Notes under the pieces: model-generated
The model's database searches: none
What the model saw: the letters and a program-made list of their open reading frames with translations, nothing else
Told to the model about the DNA's origin: nothing
Shown here: piece after piece, positions 44,127 to 55,800 of the stretch
Numbering within the stretch: the stretch's first letter is position 1
Layout of the letters: the number at the start of each line of letters is the position of its first letter
Source of the DNA: Litsea cubeba
Lineage: Eukaryota; Streptophyta; Magnoliopsida; Laurales; Lauraceae
DNA length: 64,000 nt
Direction: 5' to 3'
NCBI GenBank assembly: GCA_012931725.1
Contig: CM022949.1
Span: 6,399,011-6,463,010, forward strand
Translations under genes and position numbers: made by a program

Positions 44127-46279
44127 ATGCCTCCAAAAGCTAAGAAGGGTGGAGAGTCCCAGCGAGCAATATTCGAGCGTCCGGGCCCGTCGACGGGCGT
44201 CCCTCCTCATGGACGGCCCGGAGCGAACCGTGGCGCGTCAGCAGGCGAGGAGCGCGTAGCCTCGCGACCCTTCGTCGAATCTCCCTTCCGAGAGGGGATC
44301 GAGACCTCGTGCTCTGACGATGAAGTCCCGCCTCCCCCACGGGGAGAGCGTCGACGTGAGCACCCTCTCAGAGGCAAAGCTCTAGCAGTGGAGGAGCCAC
44401 GCCATGTGCAAGCCCCTGATGCTGGAGGAGACATCGCAGCTCAAAACGCTCTCCTCCAGGAGCAGGAGCGAGTAATCCGCCAGCTCCAGCAGCAGCTGAG
44501 AGCGGTGCAAAATGCCTCTCAAAGGCAGCCCTCAGAGCCCCAATGGGAGAAGAGAGCTGTCCAAAGCAAGGTAGTCCAGCCATCCCGAGAGGATCTAAGG
44601 GCCTTTCTGGATCAATAACGCAGCCATGCCTACGATGAGGGCTCGAGCAACACCCGTAGCCATCGTAGCCGCGACGGGCGAGCTCATAGCCATCATGGTC
44701 GAGGCCATGCAAAGCGGAAGCCAAGAGCACCGACACCAGAGAAGGACGACGAGCAGGAGCGGCTCGACAAGCGCATCAAGCTAGCTCTCCAGCGTAATCT
44801 GGAGATGAGGGACCAGCAGAAGATCTGTGGCCCCACCGATCTGGGGGCCTCTCCTTTCACGTGGGACATCGAGAGAACTCCTTTGCCTAAGAAGTTTTTA
44901 GTCCCGCGGTTCGTCCCCTACGACGGACTGTCCGACCCGTCCGTTCACCTCCGTCACTTCTCCCAAAAGATGTCCATCTGGGGGAACGAGGGCCATCTCA
45001 ACTGCAAGATCTTCTCCTCCAGTTTGAGCGACCTCCCTCTGAAGTGGTTCTGTGCTCTGCCTGAGAAGTCTATTTCGAGTTGGAAAGAGCTCCAACTCTC
45101 CTTCCTCAAGAAGTTCCAAGCCTACAGCATCGTCCCCAAGACCGATGCTGACATCCTCGCTCTAAAGATGAAGCAGAGCGAGACCCTCACTCAGTTGCCC
45201 GGCGGTTCTGGGCAATTTACAGCCAAATCGAAGATACCAGAGAAGAAGTGGCAACTTTCGCCTTCCAGAATGCCCTGTTACCAGGGCACGAGCTGCGGAA
45301 GGATTTGGCGGGAGATCCCGCTCCCTCCATGCCGGCCTTGATGTCCCGGATAAAACGCTTTATCACCCGGGAGGAGGACGAAATCAGAGCTCGAGAGGAG
45401 GAAGGCCGGGAGATCGCAGGCCCAGAACCCAAAGAAAGGAACAGTCAGCCCCAGCAGCAGGGTAAAAAGCCATTCCAGAGGCAAGAGCCGAAGCATGCAT
45501 GGGTCTCCAATTCGGCGAGACCCTCAACGTCCCGGTCTGGGGGCGGCAGGAGGGCCAGACCTCCCTCCGACACCTACCAAGCCATGAGCATCACCTTCAA
45601 AGAGCCAATCCACCAAGTTATGAACAAAGTCAAGTCCCAGCCATTCTTCAGATGGCCTCATCCCTTGGCAGGCGATCCCTCCACTCGTGACCAATCCAAG
45701 TTCTGTGCCTACCATAAGGGCAACGGGCACAGAACTAAAGATTGCAGAACTCTGAGGTTTCACTTGGAGAGGCTCGCCAAGGAAGGCCATCTCGCGGAGT
45801 TCGTGAAGGCGGGAGACGTCAGCAGCGGCGGCGATAGCCGGGCTCATCAGAGCGTGGGCAGGGATCCAGACAGTGAAGACTCCGAAAAGATAATCAATGT
45901 GATCCACCTGGCGCCCTCAGCTCCCTCAGCTCGGGACAGCCAGCAGGCTCGTGCTGAAGCCAGGCGGGCCTCGCACGGGAAGGAAGTGATGAGAGCCGAG
46001 CTCGGGCCAGCACCCAAAAGACCTCGCCGTGACCATCCAGCAATCTCTTTCTCAGACAAAGATTTGGAGGGAATCCAACTCCCTCACAGCGACCCTCTAC
46101 TCTTGACCATGAAGCTGAAGGACTTCACTGTGAAGAGGATCTTCATCGACTCCGGCAGTTCCTCCGAGGTCCTCTACTATGATTGCTTCAAGAAAATGAG
46201 CCTCTCCGAAGCCGACCTCACAGAGGTCCGTACGCCCCTTGCTTGGGTTATCCGCCAAACCAGTTTATCCCAAAGGTAA
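44127..46279 (+). pseudogene. Element D gag and protease, interrupted
   Basis: It starts at ATG 44,127 with a basic N-terminus. An in-frame TAA at 44,616 breaks it; the same frame continues to about 45,196, where a one-base shift moves it, and to about 46,235, where it shifts again. Domains: capsid (about 44,850-45,340; FVPYDGLSDP, LPLKWFCALP), Cys/His motif CAYHKGNGHRTKDC (about 45,709) and aspartic protease IDSGSSSEVLYYDC (about 46,147). Element C is the closest relative here but lacks the capsid part. Confidence 0.88.
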
Positions 46280-49200
46280 AATCACCCTGGAAACCCGAGT
46301 GGGCGGGGCCTCCGTGTTGGCCGACTTCCTAGTCGTGGACGCCCCTTCACCCTACAACGCCATCCTGGGTAGAACGTGGCTCCACAAGTTGGAAGCAGTC
46401 CCCTCTTCCCTCCACCAGAAGCTAAAGTTCGTGCTCGAGAGCAAAGAGGGCAAGATGGAAGTGGTCACAGTAGAAGGGGATCAGCAGCAAGCTAGGCAGT
46501 GCATGCTGGCCGTGGTCCCAGCAGAGAAGGAGCCAGAGCGCGTCAACCTAGCGGAGCTTGAAAAGGGTCTAGAAGAGATCGGCCGAGACCCTGACAAAAA
46601 AAGTATTGAAGACCTAGCCGAAGTCAGGCTCGATCCAGCAAACCCTGACAGATTCTTTCTGATTGGCACACAGCTGCCAGACAAAGAGAGAGCTGAGCTC
46701 TCGAGATTTCTAACGCAGAACATGGACGTCTTCACCTGGACCCCGAGCGAAATGCCTGCGGTCGACCCCGAGGTCATGTGCCACAGGCTGAATGTGGATC
46801 CCAGCCACAAGCCAGTGGTGCAAAAAGCCCGAAGGACAGGGTTACATCAGACAGACGCGGTAGTCGAAGAGGTCGACAAGTTACTGGAGGCAGGCGCAAT
46901 CCGGGAAGTCCAGTACCCGGTTTGGCTGGCCAATACGGTGGTGGTTAAGAAGAAAATAGGCAAGTGGAGGGTGTGCGCAGACTTCACCGACCTTAACAGG
47001 GCTTGCCCAAAAGACAGTTTCCCCCTTCCGAAGATTGATCAGATGATCGACGCCACCGCCGGCCACGACCGAATGAGCTTCCTTGACGCCTATAGAGGCT
47101 ACCATCAGATTCCGATGTACGAGCCAGACGAGGAAAAAACCACATTCATAACCCCTCGCGGTACTTATTACTACAAAGTCATGCCCTTCGGGCTGAAGAA
47201 CGCGGGGGTGACATATCAGTGCCTAGTAACGAAGATGTTCCAGGCTCAGCTCGGCAAGACGGTGGAAGTCTACATTGACGACATGGTCGTCAAGTCAAAG
47301 CACTCCAGCGACCATCTGGCGGATCTGGCCCAAGTCTTCAACATCCTTCGCACGTTCAAACTCAAGCTCAATGCTTCCAAATGCGCGTTCGGCGTAGCTT
47401 CTGGCAAATTCCTCGGAAGCCTGGTGATGCGGAGGGGAATAGAGGCCAACCCGGACCAGATCACTGTAATCTTGGGCATCCAGAGCCCCTCTACTAAAAA
47501 GGAAGTTCAGAAGCTCACAGGCATGGCTGCAGCACTCAATCGCTTCATCAGTCGGTCATCAGATAAGTGCAGGCCTTTCTTTCAGCTTCTGAGAAAAAAC
47601 TTAAAATTTCAGTGGACCCATGAGTACGACCAAGCGTTGGCAGCACTCAAAGCTTATTTGTCTTCACCTCCCTTACTCTCTACCCCGACCCAGGGGGAGA
47701 TTTTGTATCTATATCTTGCAGTCTCGGATCATGCGGTGAGCTCCGTCCTCATCAGAGAGGACGAAGGAGTACAAAAACCAATTTATTATACGAGCAAGAT
47801 CCTGCTTGACGCCGAGACCAGCTACCTTTTGTTGGAAAAGCTTGCGCTGGCGTTCGTCAGCGCCTCCCGCAAGCTCTCCCATTATTTCCAATCCCACACC
47901 ATTGTGGTGATCACGGAGCATCCACTCCATTCTATTTTCAAAAAGGCTGACTTTTCAGGGCGAATCTCAAAGTGAGCAGTTGAATTGGGACAGTATGACA
48001 TTCAGTACCGTCCCCGGACTGCGATCAAAGCCCAAATTCTGGCTGACTTCATTATAGAGTTCGTCTCACCAAGCTCGGCTCCGACCCAGCCCGGCACGGC
48101 ACTGGGGGGCGTAGGGCATGAACATGAAGTCACCGAGGTCGAACGGGCTCCCGCCTCGGCATGGAAGGACTTTGTGGACGGTTCGTCCACCTCCAAGCGA
48201 GCTGGCACCGGCATAGTCCTCCAATCGCCAGAGGGACTGGTCATAGAGCAAGCCTTCACCTTGGACTTCAAAGCAACAAACAATGAAGCAGAGTATGAAG
48301 CACTGATAGCAGGGTTGGACAGCGCCTGAATCCTCGGAGCCCATCACCTAGTAGTCTTCAGCGATTCGCAACTGGTGACTAGTCAGCTCGCTGGGGACTA
48401 CCAGGCCAGGGATGACAGGATGGCAGCCTACTTAGCCCTCACGCAAAAGCTGCTCTCTCATTTCAAGACAGCCGAGGTCGGGCAAATCTCCAGAGATACC
48501 AACACGCACGTTGACGCGCTTGCAAACCTAGCCTCCGCTGTCGAGGCAGAAAAGAGAAGGACCGTCGAAGTTGGATCGATATCAAGATCAAGCTTAGAGC
48601 TCCACTCACCTCGGCAAGTCCTTTGTGCCGACCTCAGCCCGAGCTGGATGGATCCGATCATCTCCTACTTGAAGGACGACCAGCTCCCCGAGGACAAGAT
48701 TGAAGCCCATCGAATCAGACTCAAGGCAGCTCGATTCTGGTTATCTCCCGTAGGCAAACTCTACAGAAAATCCTTCACTGGTCCATACCTCCAATGCGTC
48801 CATCCCAGCAAGGTGGACAACTTCCTGTATGAGATCCATGAAGGAATCTGTGGCAGTCACATCGGAGGCCGATCACTGGCCTACAGGGCAATAAGCCAAG
48901 GTTACTGGTGGCCCTACATGCAGAAGGATGCGCAAGTGTACGCCAGGAAATGCGAGAAGTGCCAAAAGTTCTCTCACTCTCTTCATCAGCCAGCGCAAGA
49001 CCGAGTCCCCTCTCTAGTCCATGGCCATTCGCTCAATGGGGACTGGACATTGTAGGGCCTCTTCACCAAGCTCCGGGGAACAAGAGGTGGCTGATCGTTG
49101 CGACGGACTACTTCACGAAGTGGATAGAAGCTGAGCCGCTGTCCTCCATCACGGATAGGGATTCCAGAAACTTCATATAGAAGAACATCATAACGAGGTT

Positions 49201-49882
49201 CGGCATCCCCAGGACCCTGATTTCGGACAACGGAACTCAGTTCGATTCCAAATCTTTCAAAGACTTTTGCCAAGAGCACGGCATCAGAAACCATTACTCC
49301 ACTCCGGCGTATCCACAAAGCAATGGCCAGGCGGAAATTTCTAACAAAATAATCCTGGACGGCCTGAAGAAGCGATTAGACAAGGCAAAAGGGAGATGGG
49401 TGGAGGAGCTTCCCAGCATGCTGTGGGCATGCAGAACAACTCCAAGGCGATCCTCCTCGGTGACACCTTTCTCTCTGGCCTATGGGATGGAGGCGGTCAT
49501 TCCCCTGGAAATTGACCTCCCCACTCTGAGGACAGAATTGGTCGACCAGGGCCGAAACGACACAAACTTGGCAATGGAGTTGAACTTAGCAGACGAGCGT
49601 CGAGAAGCAACGGCCCTACGGCTGACTAACTATCAGCAGCGGCTAGCCAGAGGCTATAATGAAAAAGTCAAAGAAAGAAGTTTCTCCGTTGGAGAGCTGG
49701 TCCTGAAGAAGACCCTGCCAGTTGACAAAGATCCAAATGAAGGAAAACTGGCCCCGAACTGGCACGGCCCATTCAAGGTGGTCTCACTGGCAGGACGATC
49801 CTCTTACAAGCTCGAAGACTTAGAAGGCAGGCCGTTGCCGAGACCATGGAATGCATCCCACTTGAAGAAATTCTATTTCTAA
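46239..49882 (+). pseudogene. Element D pol: RT, two RNase H domains and integrase, interrupted
   Basis: The remainder of the protease fold (AILGRTWLH) leads into RT (WRVCADFTDLNRACPKD, FGLKNAGVTYQ, YIDDMVVKS at 47,272), retroviral-type RNase H (to about 47,975), archaeal-type RNase H (FVDGSS at about 48,166, NNEAEYEALIAG, FSDSQLV) and integrase (H-C zinc module about 48,830-48,970, WGLDIVGP about 49,040, SDNGTQF, NGQAEISNK). Stops: TGA 47,973, TGA 48,327, TAG 49,178. A one-base shift lies near 49,005. Each stop is one C-to-T or G-to-A step from the expected codon. The tail after integrase ends at 49,882 without a chromodomain, as in Tat elements. Confidence 0.9.
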
Positions 49883-49964
49883 AAATGTAACATGAGCCTC
49901 AGAATCAATGAAAGCAGCATTTGCCATCGATATGTGTCATCTCTCCTTACCTGAGTTCGGCAGC

Positions 49965-50490
49965 TTTGGGTCCTTGACCCTGGAAAAGGCTTCGAGTTCA
50001 TACACTCAGTCGTTTCCTAAAGTTTGGGTCCTTGACCCTGGAAAAGGCTTCGAGTTCATACACTCAGTCGTTTCCTAAAATTTGGGTCCTTGACCCTGGA
50101 AAAGGCTTCGAGTTCATACACTCAGTCGTTTCCTAAAGTTTGGGTCCTTGACCCTGGAAAAGGCTTCGAGTTCACACACTCAGTCGTTTCCTAAAGTTTG
50201 GGTCCTTGACCCTGGAAAAGGCTTCAAGTTCACACACTCAGTCATTTCCTAAAGTTTGGGTCCTTGACCCTGGAAAAGGCTTCGAGTTCATACACTCAGT
50301 CGTTTCCTAAAGTTCGGGTCCTTGACCCTGGGGAAGGCTTCGAGTTCATACACTCAGCCATCTCCTAAAGTTTGGGTCCTTGACCCTGGAAAAAGGCTCT
50401 GAGTTCATACACTCAGTCATTTCCTAAAGCTTGGGTTCCTAACCCTGGGAGAGGCTTCCGGTTCGTACATCCAACTTCTTAAACTCCGGA
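49965..50490 (+). repeat. 58-bp tandem array in the 3' region of element D
   Basis: Eight head-to-tail copies begin at 49,965, 50,023, 50,081, 50,139, 50,197, 50,255, 50,313 and 50,371, and a ninth, decayed copy at about 50,430. Each holds TTTGGGTCCTTGACCCTGG and GGCTTCGAGTTCATACACTC. Period is exactly 58 bp for the full copies. Such arrays in the 3' region are known in Tat elements and can seed satellites. Confidence 0.95.
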
Positions 50491-51999
50491 TTCATACATC
50501 CCTCAAGATCATTCCCGAGCTCAAGCTCGCACAGCCGAGATCGTCAAGACAGTTCATCTCGGCCAATGATGGTCCATTTCTGGGTTCATCTCGGCACAAG
50601 ACAGTTCATCTCGGCCAATGTTGATCCATTTCGGCCAAAGACAGTTTTCAAAAGAAAAAGAGCAGTGCAGGCACTAAAGTGCAAAAAAGCAGCACAGAAA
50701 TACAAGCATCACAATTGTATGTTCAAAAGGGCAAAAAAGGAAGTATTATACACAAATTGTATGATCACAAAAACTGTTTCTTTTATTCATTGTAATCACT
50801 TCATTACAAGGGTTACAGAAGAGAAAAATAAAATACAGCAAGGAGGCCCGCAGTCCTCTGAAAACAGAAAAAGAAACAAAGGCTGGGAGGTCCTGATCTT
50901 CACCGACTCTTCAATCCGATCTCCAGCGCCCTGAGCTCTTCAACACCCTCTGGATTGTAGGCTTGGAGACTCCGGTCCTCGCTGGTCTACTGTTCGGAGG
51001 CTTTGGGGGACTCTGAATCTCAGTGAGCTCTACAATACGCTTTGGTTGGTCAGACCAAAGTTTGCAAACAAGAGCTCCCTTAGCTCGAAGACCCTGGACT
51101 TCGCTGAGCTCTACAATACCCTATGGTCAGTTAGACCAAACTTTGAAGAGCCCCCTCGGTCCAGTGGTGTCTCGATCCTGCCCGCCGCTCGGAGGTCTTG
51201 ACATCCCACAAGAGGCATGGTTCCACGCAGGGCCCTGTGGGACGAAAACAAGACCACCAAACGCAGAGGGCGCCACCAACCCACAGCTGCAAAGATTCCT
51301 ATGCAGCCGGACCGGGGAGGGTTAGCCGTGGACCCGCGTTCAGAGAGCGCGTAGTCCACAAGGATCGTCTTCAGAGAGCGCCCAGACTACGACAGACTTT
51401 CCCCCTTGGAGAAAGCCGTCTTCTGGCACAAGGGTTCCCCCCGGGTCGAATATTCCTAATGATCTACCAGACATGGCTACTGAGTTAGTTAACAGAGAAA
51501 GACAGACTCCTATGTCTATGTGGATTATACTATTCTAGTTCTTTTTCCTCCCATGGCGAGCCTACCACTCCTATTTATAGGAAGGAGAAGGGCCCGGTCT
51601 TCGAGGGAAATTATGAGGCGAAGTCTCCCACGCCTTAAGTAAGGAGCACGTCTTCTTGTACTCTGACCAGCGGTTCCGATGACACCACGTGGAGCCATTC
51701 GCTCGTTTTCCTCATTGGCCGTACCGCCATACTTACTGCCATTTATGGTCTCCAGAATACGGAGAATCGGCACAGATAGCTATGAAGACCGTTCGATACT
51801 CTCTCTAACTCAAAATTCGCACCTCACATCACGTAAAAGATATTCAGCCAGATGCAAAAGAAAGAGGAGGAGAGAAAATACACAAGTAAAGAAGCTTTGT
51901 TTTTCATTAAAAGCCAAAAGGTATTACAGGGCTGAAAGATTGCATAACAAAGATAGAAAAGAAAAAGTTACAAAGAGCAAAAATAAGGGCAAGGCGCAA
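50491..51999. other. 3' non-coding region of element D
   Basis: Short repeats of ATCTCGGCCAATG-type occur at 50,550-50,640. Two related segments with GAGCTCTACAATAC and GGTCAG(A/T)(C/T)AGACCAAA lie at about 51,020-51,065 and 51,105-51,145. A TATAAATA sequence on the minus strand at 51,572-51,579 resembles LTR promoters here but no gene follows it. No coding region is recognised. Confidence 0.5.
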
Positions 52000-54407
52000 C
52001 TACTGCAGCTTCGGCGACTCCACCAGTATGATCACTGACTCAGATGAACCAGCGGTCTCGGCTACGACCGCGGCTTTGTCTGGTGCGTCACCAGCAGCAG
52101 GGGTGGAAGAAGTTTCGCCTTGAGGCGTGACTGGGGCATCGCAGGCAGGCGGGGCAGTTGGAGCGACATCCGAGGCAGGGTCAGCTGTAGGGGCTTCAAC
52201 TGGGGCACTCTCGCCTAGAGGAGCAGAGCTCGGCTCAGGGACCGGGTCCGAGTACTTCGGCAAGTTCCGATAGACTGGGTGGTCTTCGGGAACCCCCGCA
52301 CGCCTCAGTGCGGCCAAGCACCCTTCCTCGAATAAGATGGAGGTAATTTCCTCCACCTGTTTTTAATATTCTTCGGTAGCCTGGTCCACCCCCCTCTGGA
52401 AAGAAGAATGCGCCTCGGACAGCAGAGAAGCCTTCTCCTTCTTCAGCTCAGCGTTCCCTGACTTCAGCTTCTCAATTTCGGCGCGCCCAGCCAGCACTTC
52501 ACCGCGCAGCCTCGTCGCCTCAGCCGCCGATTCGGACCTCGATCTGGCCAATTCTGACTCCAGCTCGGCAATCCTCTTAGTCTTCACCCAGATATCACCC
52601 TTCAGTTGATGAGTCTGCGACGTGAGGTCAGTAACACTGACCAGAGTTACCTCCAGCTGAGCGGTCGCCTCGGCGCTGCTCTTCCAGCTCTTTCTTCAAC
52701 CTCTCCCTCTCCGACTCCAGCTGGGCGACCTTGGCAACGTTCCTGTCACTCCTTTCCATCACTGCCAAGAGCCTCTGCACGTTCTGCAGAAGGAAAGAGT
52801 AAGTCAAATAACGGCAGCCAAATTAAAGCACTTGGAGAAAGGCGTTGAAAATACTTACCAAAAGGATAGCCTGAATCGCCAAGACCATCAGACTCTCATT
52901 ATCGTACCGTGTGTGCACTTCCATGTCACGCGGCAAGGTGCAAGCTTTTGCGATGGCTCCGATAACGTCGGTGTTCCCCATCAGCCGGTCCTCGACGTTT
53001 AAGGGCTTCCTGGGCTGCGTCTCCATCCTGGGTCTCCATGCCACTGGGGCAATTCGAGGTCCGGAGGCCGATCCGGACCCTTGCCCTACCGAGACGGTTA
53101 GCTCGCGGGCCGCCCCGCTAGTCGACTTACTGACCGGCGCGCCCTTCTCAGCCGGAGCCTTGCCTCCAGGAGCTCGCGCAGGAGTCTTACCCTTCGGAGG
53201 ATGTTCAGCCCCCGAGTCCTTCTCGCCCGCCTTGGACTTCTTCCTGGGCGGGGACCCCTCCCTCGGGCGATCCGGCGAGCGTCGCCGCGCTCCCTCGCTC
53301 GGTGTAGGGACAGGGGCAGAAGTGGCGCCAGCACCCCCCGAGCCCGAAGCCATGCGGGTGCTGGCGGACGAGGGTGTCGCAGAAGATGAAGATCTCTGCC
53401 TAAACTTGGCCGCCAGATCTTTGGTGCCAGGCACTCTTGATCCTCCTTCCATCCCTTCTTCCTGGTCGGATGAGTAGGCATCAACTATCTCCCTCAGGTT
53501 CGGCGACTCTGAGCTAGAAGAAGTGGATGCCTCAGCACCAGACGCGGCTCGGCTCGCAGCAGGGTCGACTAAAGGGACCCCGGCAGGCACCGCCAAGGTG
53601 ACGGGAGGATGGTCAAGCTGCAGCTCGTCCCCCGGAACCGCTCCAATTCTCCTGTAGTGGCCGCGGTACCTCGGCGTATACCCTAGCAGCTTCCAGGCCG
53701 ATCTGGTCTCGTGCCCTTTGTATCTCTCGACCTTCTTGTGATCGTCGACGTTCTTCCTCCAGCCTTCACTCACAGCCCGGCGTTGCCTCCCGTGCAGTTC
53801 TGCGCCACAAAACAACAAAGAGTCTCAGCTCGGCAACATAGAGGTTGAGCAAAACAAATAGAGAAAAGAAGCAGTAATTACTTGGGATGGCCCCGAGGTG
53901 GCGAGGGACCATCAGTCTCCTATCCTCGCCAGCGCCGAATTCCCAGTCCCCAGACACACAGAAGAGGTCCTCCTCGGCGTTCTTACTGGAATCCTCCAGG
54001 GCCAGGACGAAGCCTATTCGGCGCTGCTTCACCCGGAGGTAGTAATTGTCTCCCCCAGCCTTGCAAATGTCATATACGTCCTCGATGTCATGGACACCCA
54101 GGTTGGTCCCCAAAATCTCGTTCAGTTTTGCCGTGCCCATGATGACTTTGAAGCCATTGGGCATCAGCTGGCACGGGGTAATCGACCACATGCTAAGGCA
54201 GGCCCTAAGGAGGGGGTGCAGAAGAAATCTGACCCCGCCTTCGATCACGGAGATTAGAGGGAACGGCATCCAGCCGCAGGACCAGCCGCGCGTGGCCTGG
54301 TCGATGGGATCCGCCTGCCTGAGGCGAACTCCCTCCGGGATGTTGTAAGTGGCCCTAAACCTAGCCATGCCCTCGTCTGTATCTAACCGAAACCTAGGGG
54401 TACCCAT
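52000..54407 (-). pseudogene. Antisense three-exon gene in element D: Transposase_28-like protein with coiled-coil tail
   Basis: It is read against gag-pol between the array and the 3' LTR. Exons: 54,407-53,882 (donor GTAATT), 53,799-52,859 (donor GTAAGT), 52,783-52,000. Both introns are GT-AG and keep the frame (phases 1 and 0). Exon 1 has a pattern of the 'putative gypsy type transposon' (Transposase_28) family: PLLRACLSM, followed by CQLMPNGFKVIMG. Exon 2 is a Ser/Pro/Lys/Arg-rich, probably disordered region. Exon 3 is a Glu/Arg/Leu-rich coiled coil and an Ala/Pro/Glu-rich tail. The frame is lost near 52,672 and a TAA stands at 52,363-52,365, so this copy is broken. It is different in sequence from the antisense gene of element B. 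Function unknown. Confidence 0.8.
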
Positions 54408-54624
54408 GTCTAAAAGAAGAAGATAGCGGAAAGAAACCCTAAAGGTGGATAAACCCTAAAAACCAGACAAGGGCACGAAGTTACTTACAGAAACGAAAAG
54501 GCAAGTCAAGAACATATCTGGGCGCGTCCTACGGTCGTCCTCACCAGAGAAATCTCGAAGAACAGAGCAGAAATCGAAGGCAGGGGCGAAGGAAATCAGA
54601 AAGAAGAAAGAAAGGAGATAACCC

Positions 54625-54632
54625 TATTTATA
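54625..54632 (-). promoter_or_regulatory. TATA box of the antisense gene in element D
   Basis: On the minus strand TATAAATA followed by GGGTTATC lies 218 bp upstream of the antisense ATG. From here to the polypurine tract (54,890) nothing else is recognised. Confidence 0.65.
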
Positions 54633-54889
54633 GAAAGGGAACCCTCTTTGGGCGCCACTTTCAAATTCGAAGAGACGGATTTCGCAATCCGTGCCTGTTC
54701 CAACAATGAGACAGCGCAATCAGTGAAGAGGCTACACGTGTAGCCGTCGGTTCGCTTCCCAGGACGGACAGGACGAAGCATTTATTGCCTCAAAAAAGTG
54801 GAAGCGACACCAGGCAATGATCGCCGCATCTCCGGACAGGTTCTTTAGCTTCTGACCACTAAAGGCTAGGACGCTTAAGAGGTCAAAAG

Positions 54890-54901
54890 CTAGGGGGCAA
54901 T
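54890..54901 (+). other. Polypurine tract of element D
   Basis: CTAGGGGGCAAT immediately before the 3' LTR. Confidence 0.8.
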
Positions 54902-55791
54902 TGTGTGGGGAGATTTTCAAAGCTCCAGGATTACGCTAATCACAGCCATTAAATGGGACTAAGCATTCTCACGTGTCATCCGCGTGCCACCTACGTGGCA
55001 CCGGACTCACCTCAGCTACCAGGACTGGGGCTCCAGCCGAAGTCAGGCAAGTCCGGGCCGCTAGCGCCGAGCTCAGCTACCCCAGGTGCCCACCTCAGCT
55101 GAAGACTCCACCTCGGCCGAAGGTGCCGGGACGAAAGCCAAAGCAAGAAAAGAATCTCCACTCGCGCCCCTCGCCCCCCACGCCATCGGACACGTGGAGG
55201 AATAGGGGCGCGAGCCAGTGAGACAGATGCGACATCCAGCCGTCCACGATCTTCGCCAGATCCCTAACAAGGCGGCATCCAGCGGCTGAGGCCAAATCAG
55301 GGCAAGGCCCGAGGGTGGATCTGATGGTACCCCTACCGCCAAAGGCGTCCAACACAATCTGGCCCAACGTGACACGCATTTAATGCGATATGGGCCGATC
55401 CGACTGGCATTAAATGCAAAGTGGGCTGGATTGGACCGCATTTATTACTTTGTGGGATGATGATGGCTTTCTTGTCAAGTCATGGGACCCACACCAAGAT
55501 ATCATCCAAATATATCTTCCAAATCGTCTATAAATAGAGCTTCATTCCACATGCAAGGTACGCACAATCGAACCCAGAGAGTCGTTACTCTGCCTCTCTT
55601 CTTCCTCTCCTTCCTTTGTTCTAGTTCATTCACTGACTTAGGCATCGGAGAGCCTTGCTCCGCCCAGGCCAGGGTCCTCTGACCGTTTGCTTTCTCCTTT
55701 CAGGCTTTCTGGCAGCGGGTTACCTTCTTCATTTGAATAAGTCCTGTAAGGCACCCCGATTATTGTGGGTCATTATTTTTCTGCACCTACA
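54902..55791 (+). repeat. 3' LTR of element D
   Basis: It is 890 bp and differs from the 5' LTR at about twenty places by eye. TATA box at 55,529-55,536. Confidence 0.95.
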
Positions 55792-55800
55792 ACTACTATG

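Larger units (their letters stand above)
43173..55791 (+). mobile_element. Element D: complete Tat-clade Ty3/gypsy retrotransposon with antisense gene
   Basis: It has 889/890-bp LTRs beginning TGTGTGGGG and ending CCTACA, a perfect 5-bp duplication ACTAC (43,168-43,172 and 55,792-55,796), a TGGCGCC primer site, gag-PR-RT-RH-aRH-INT, a tandem array, an antisense spliced gene and a polypurine tract. About twenty LTR differences are visible by eye, roughly 2%. Layout resembles the Retand-like part of the Tat clade. Coding carries four or five stops and several frameshifts. Confidence 0.95.

Noticed and set aside
51525..51773. A third antisense gene in element D behind the TATAAATA at 51,572.
   Set aside because: Only a very short frame follows and no splice pattern or domain was found; kept as a note in the non-coding region.
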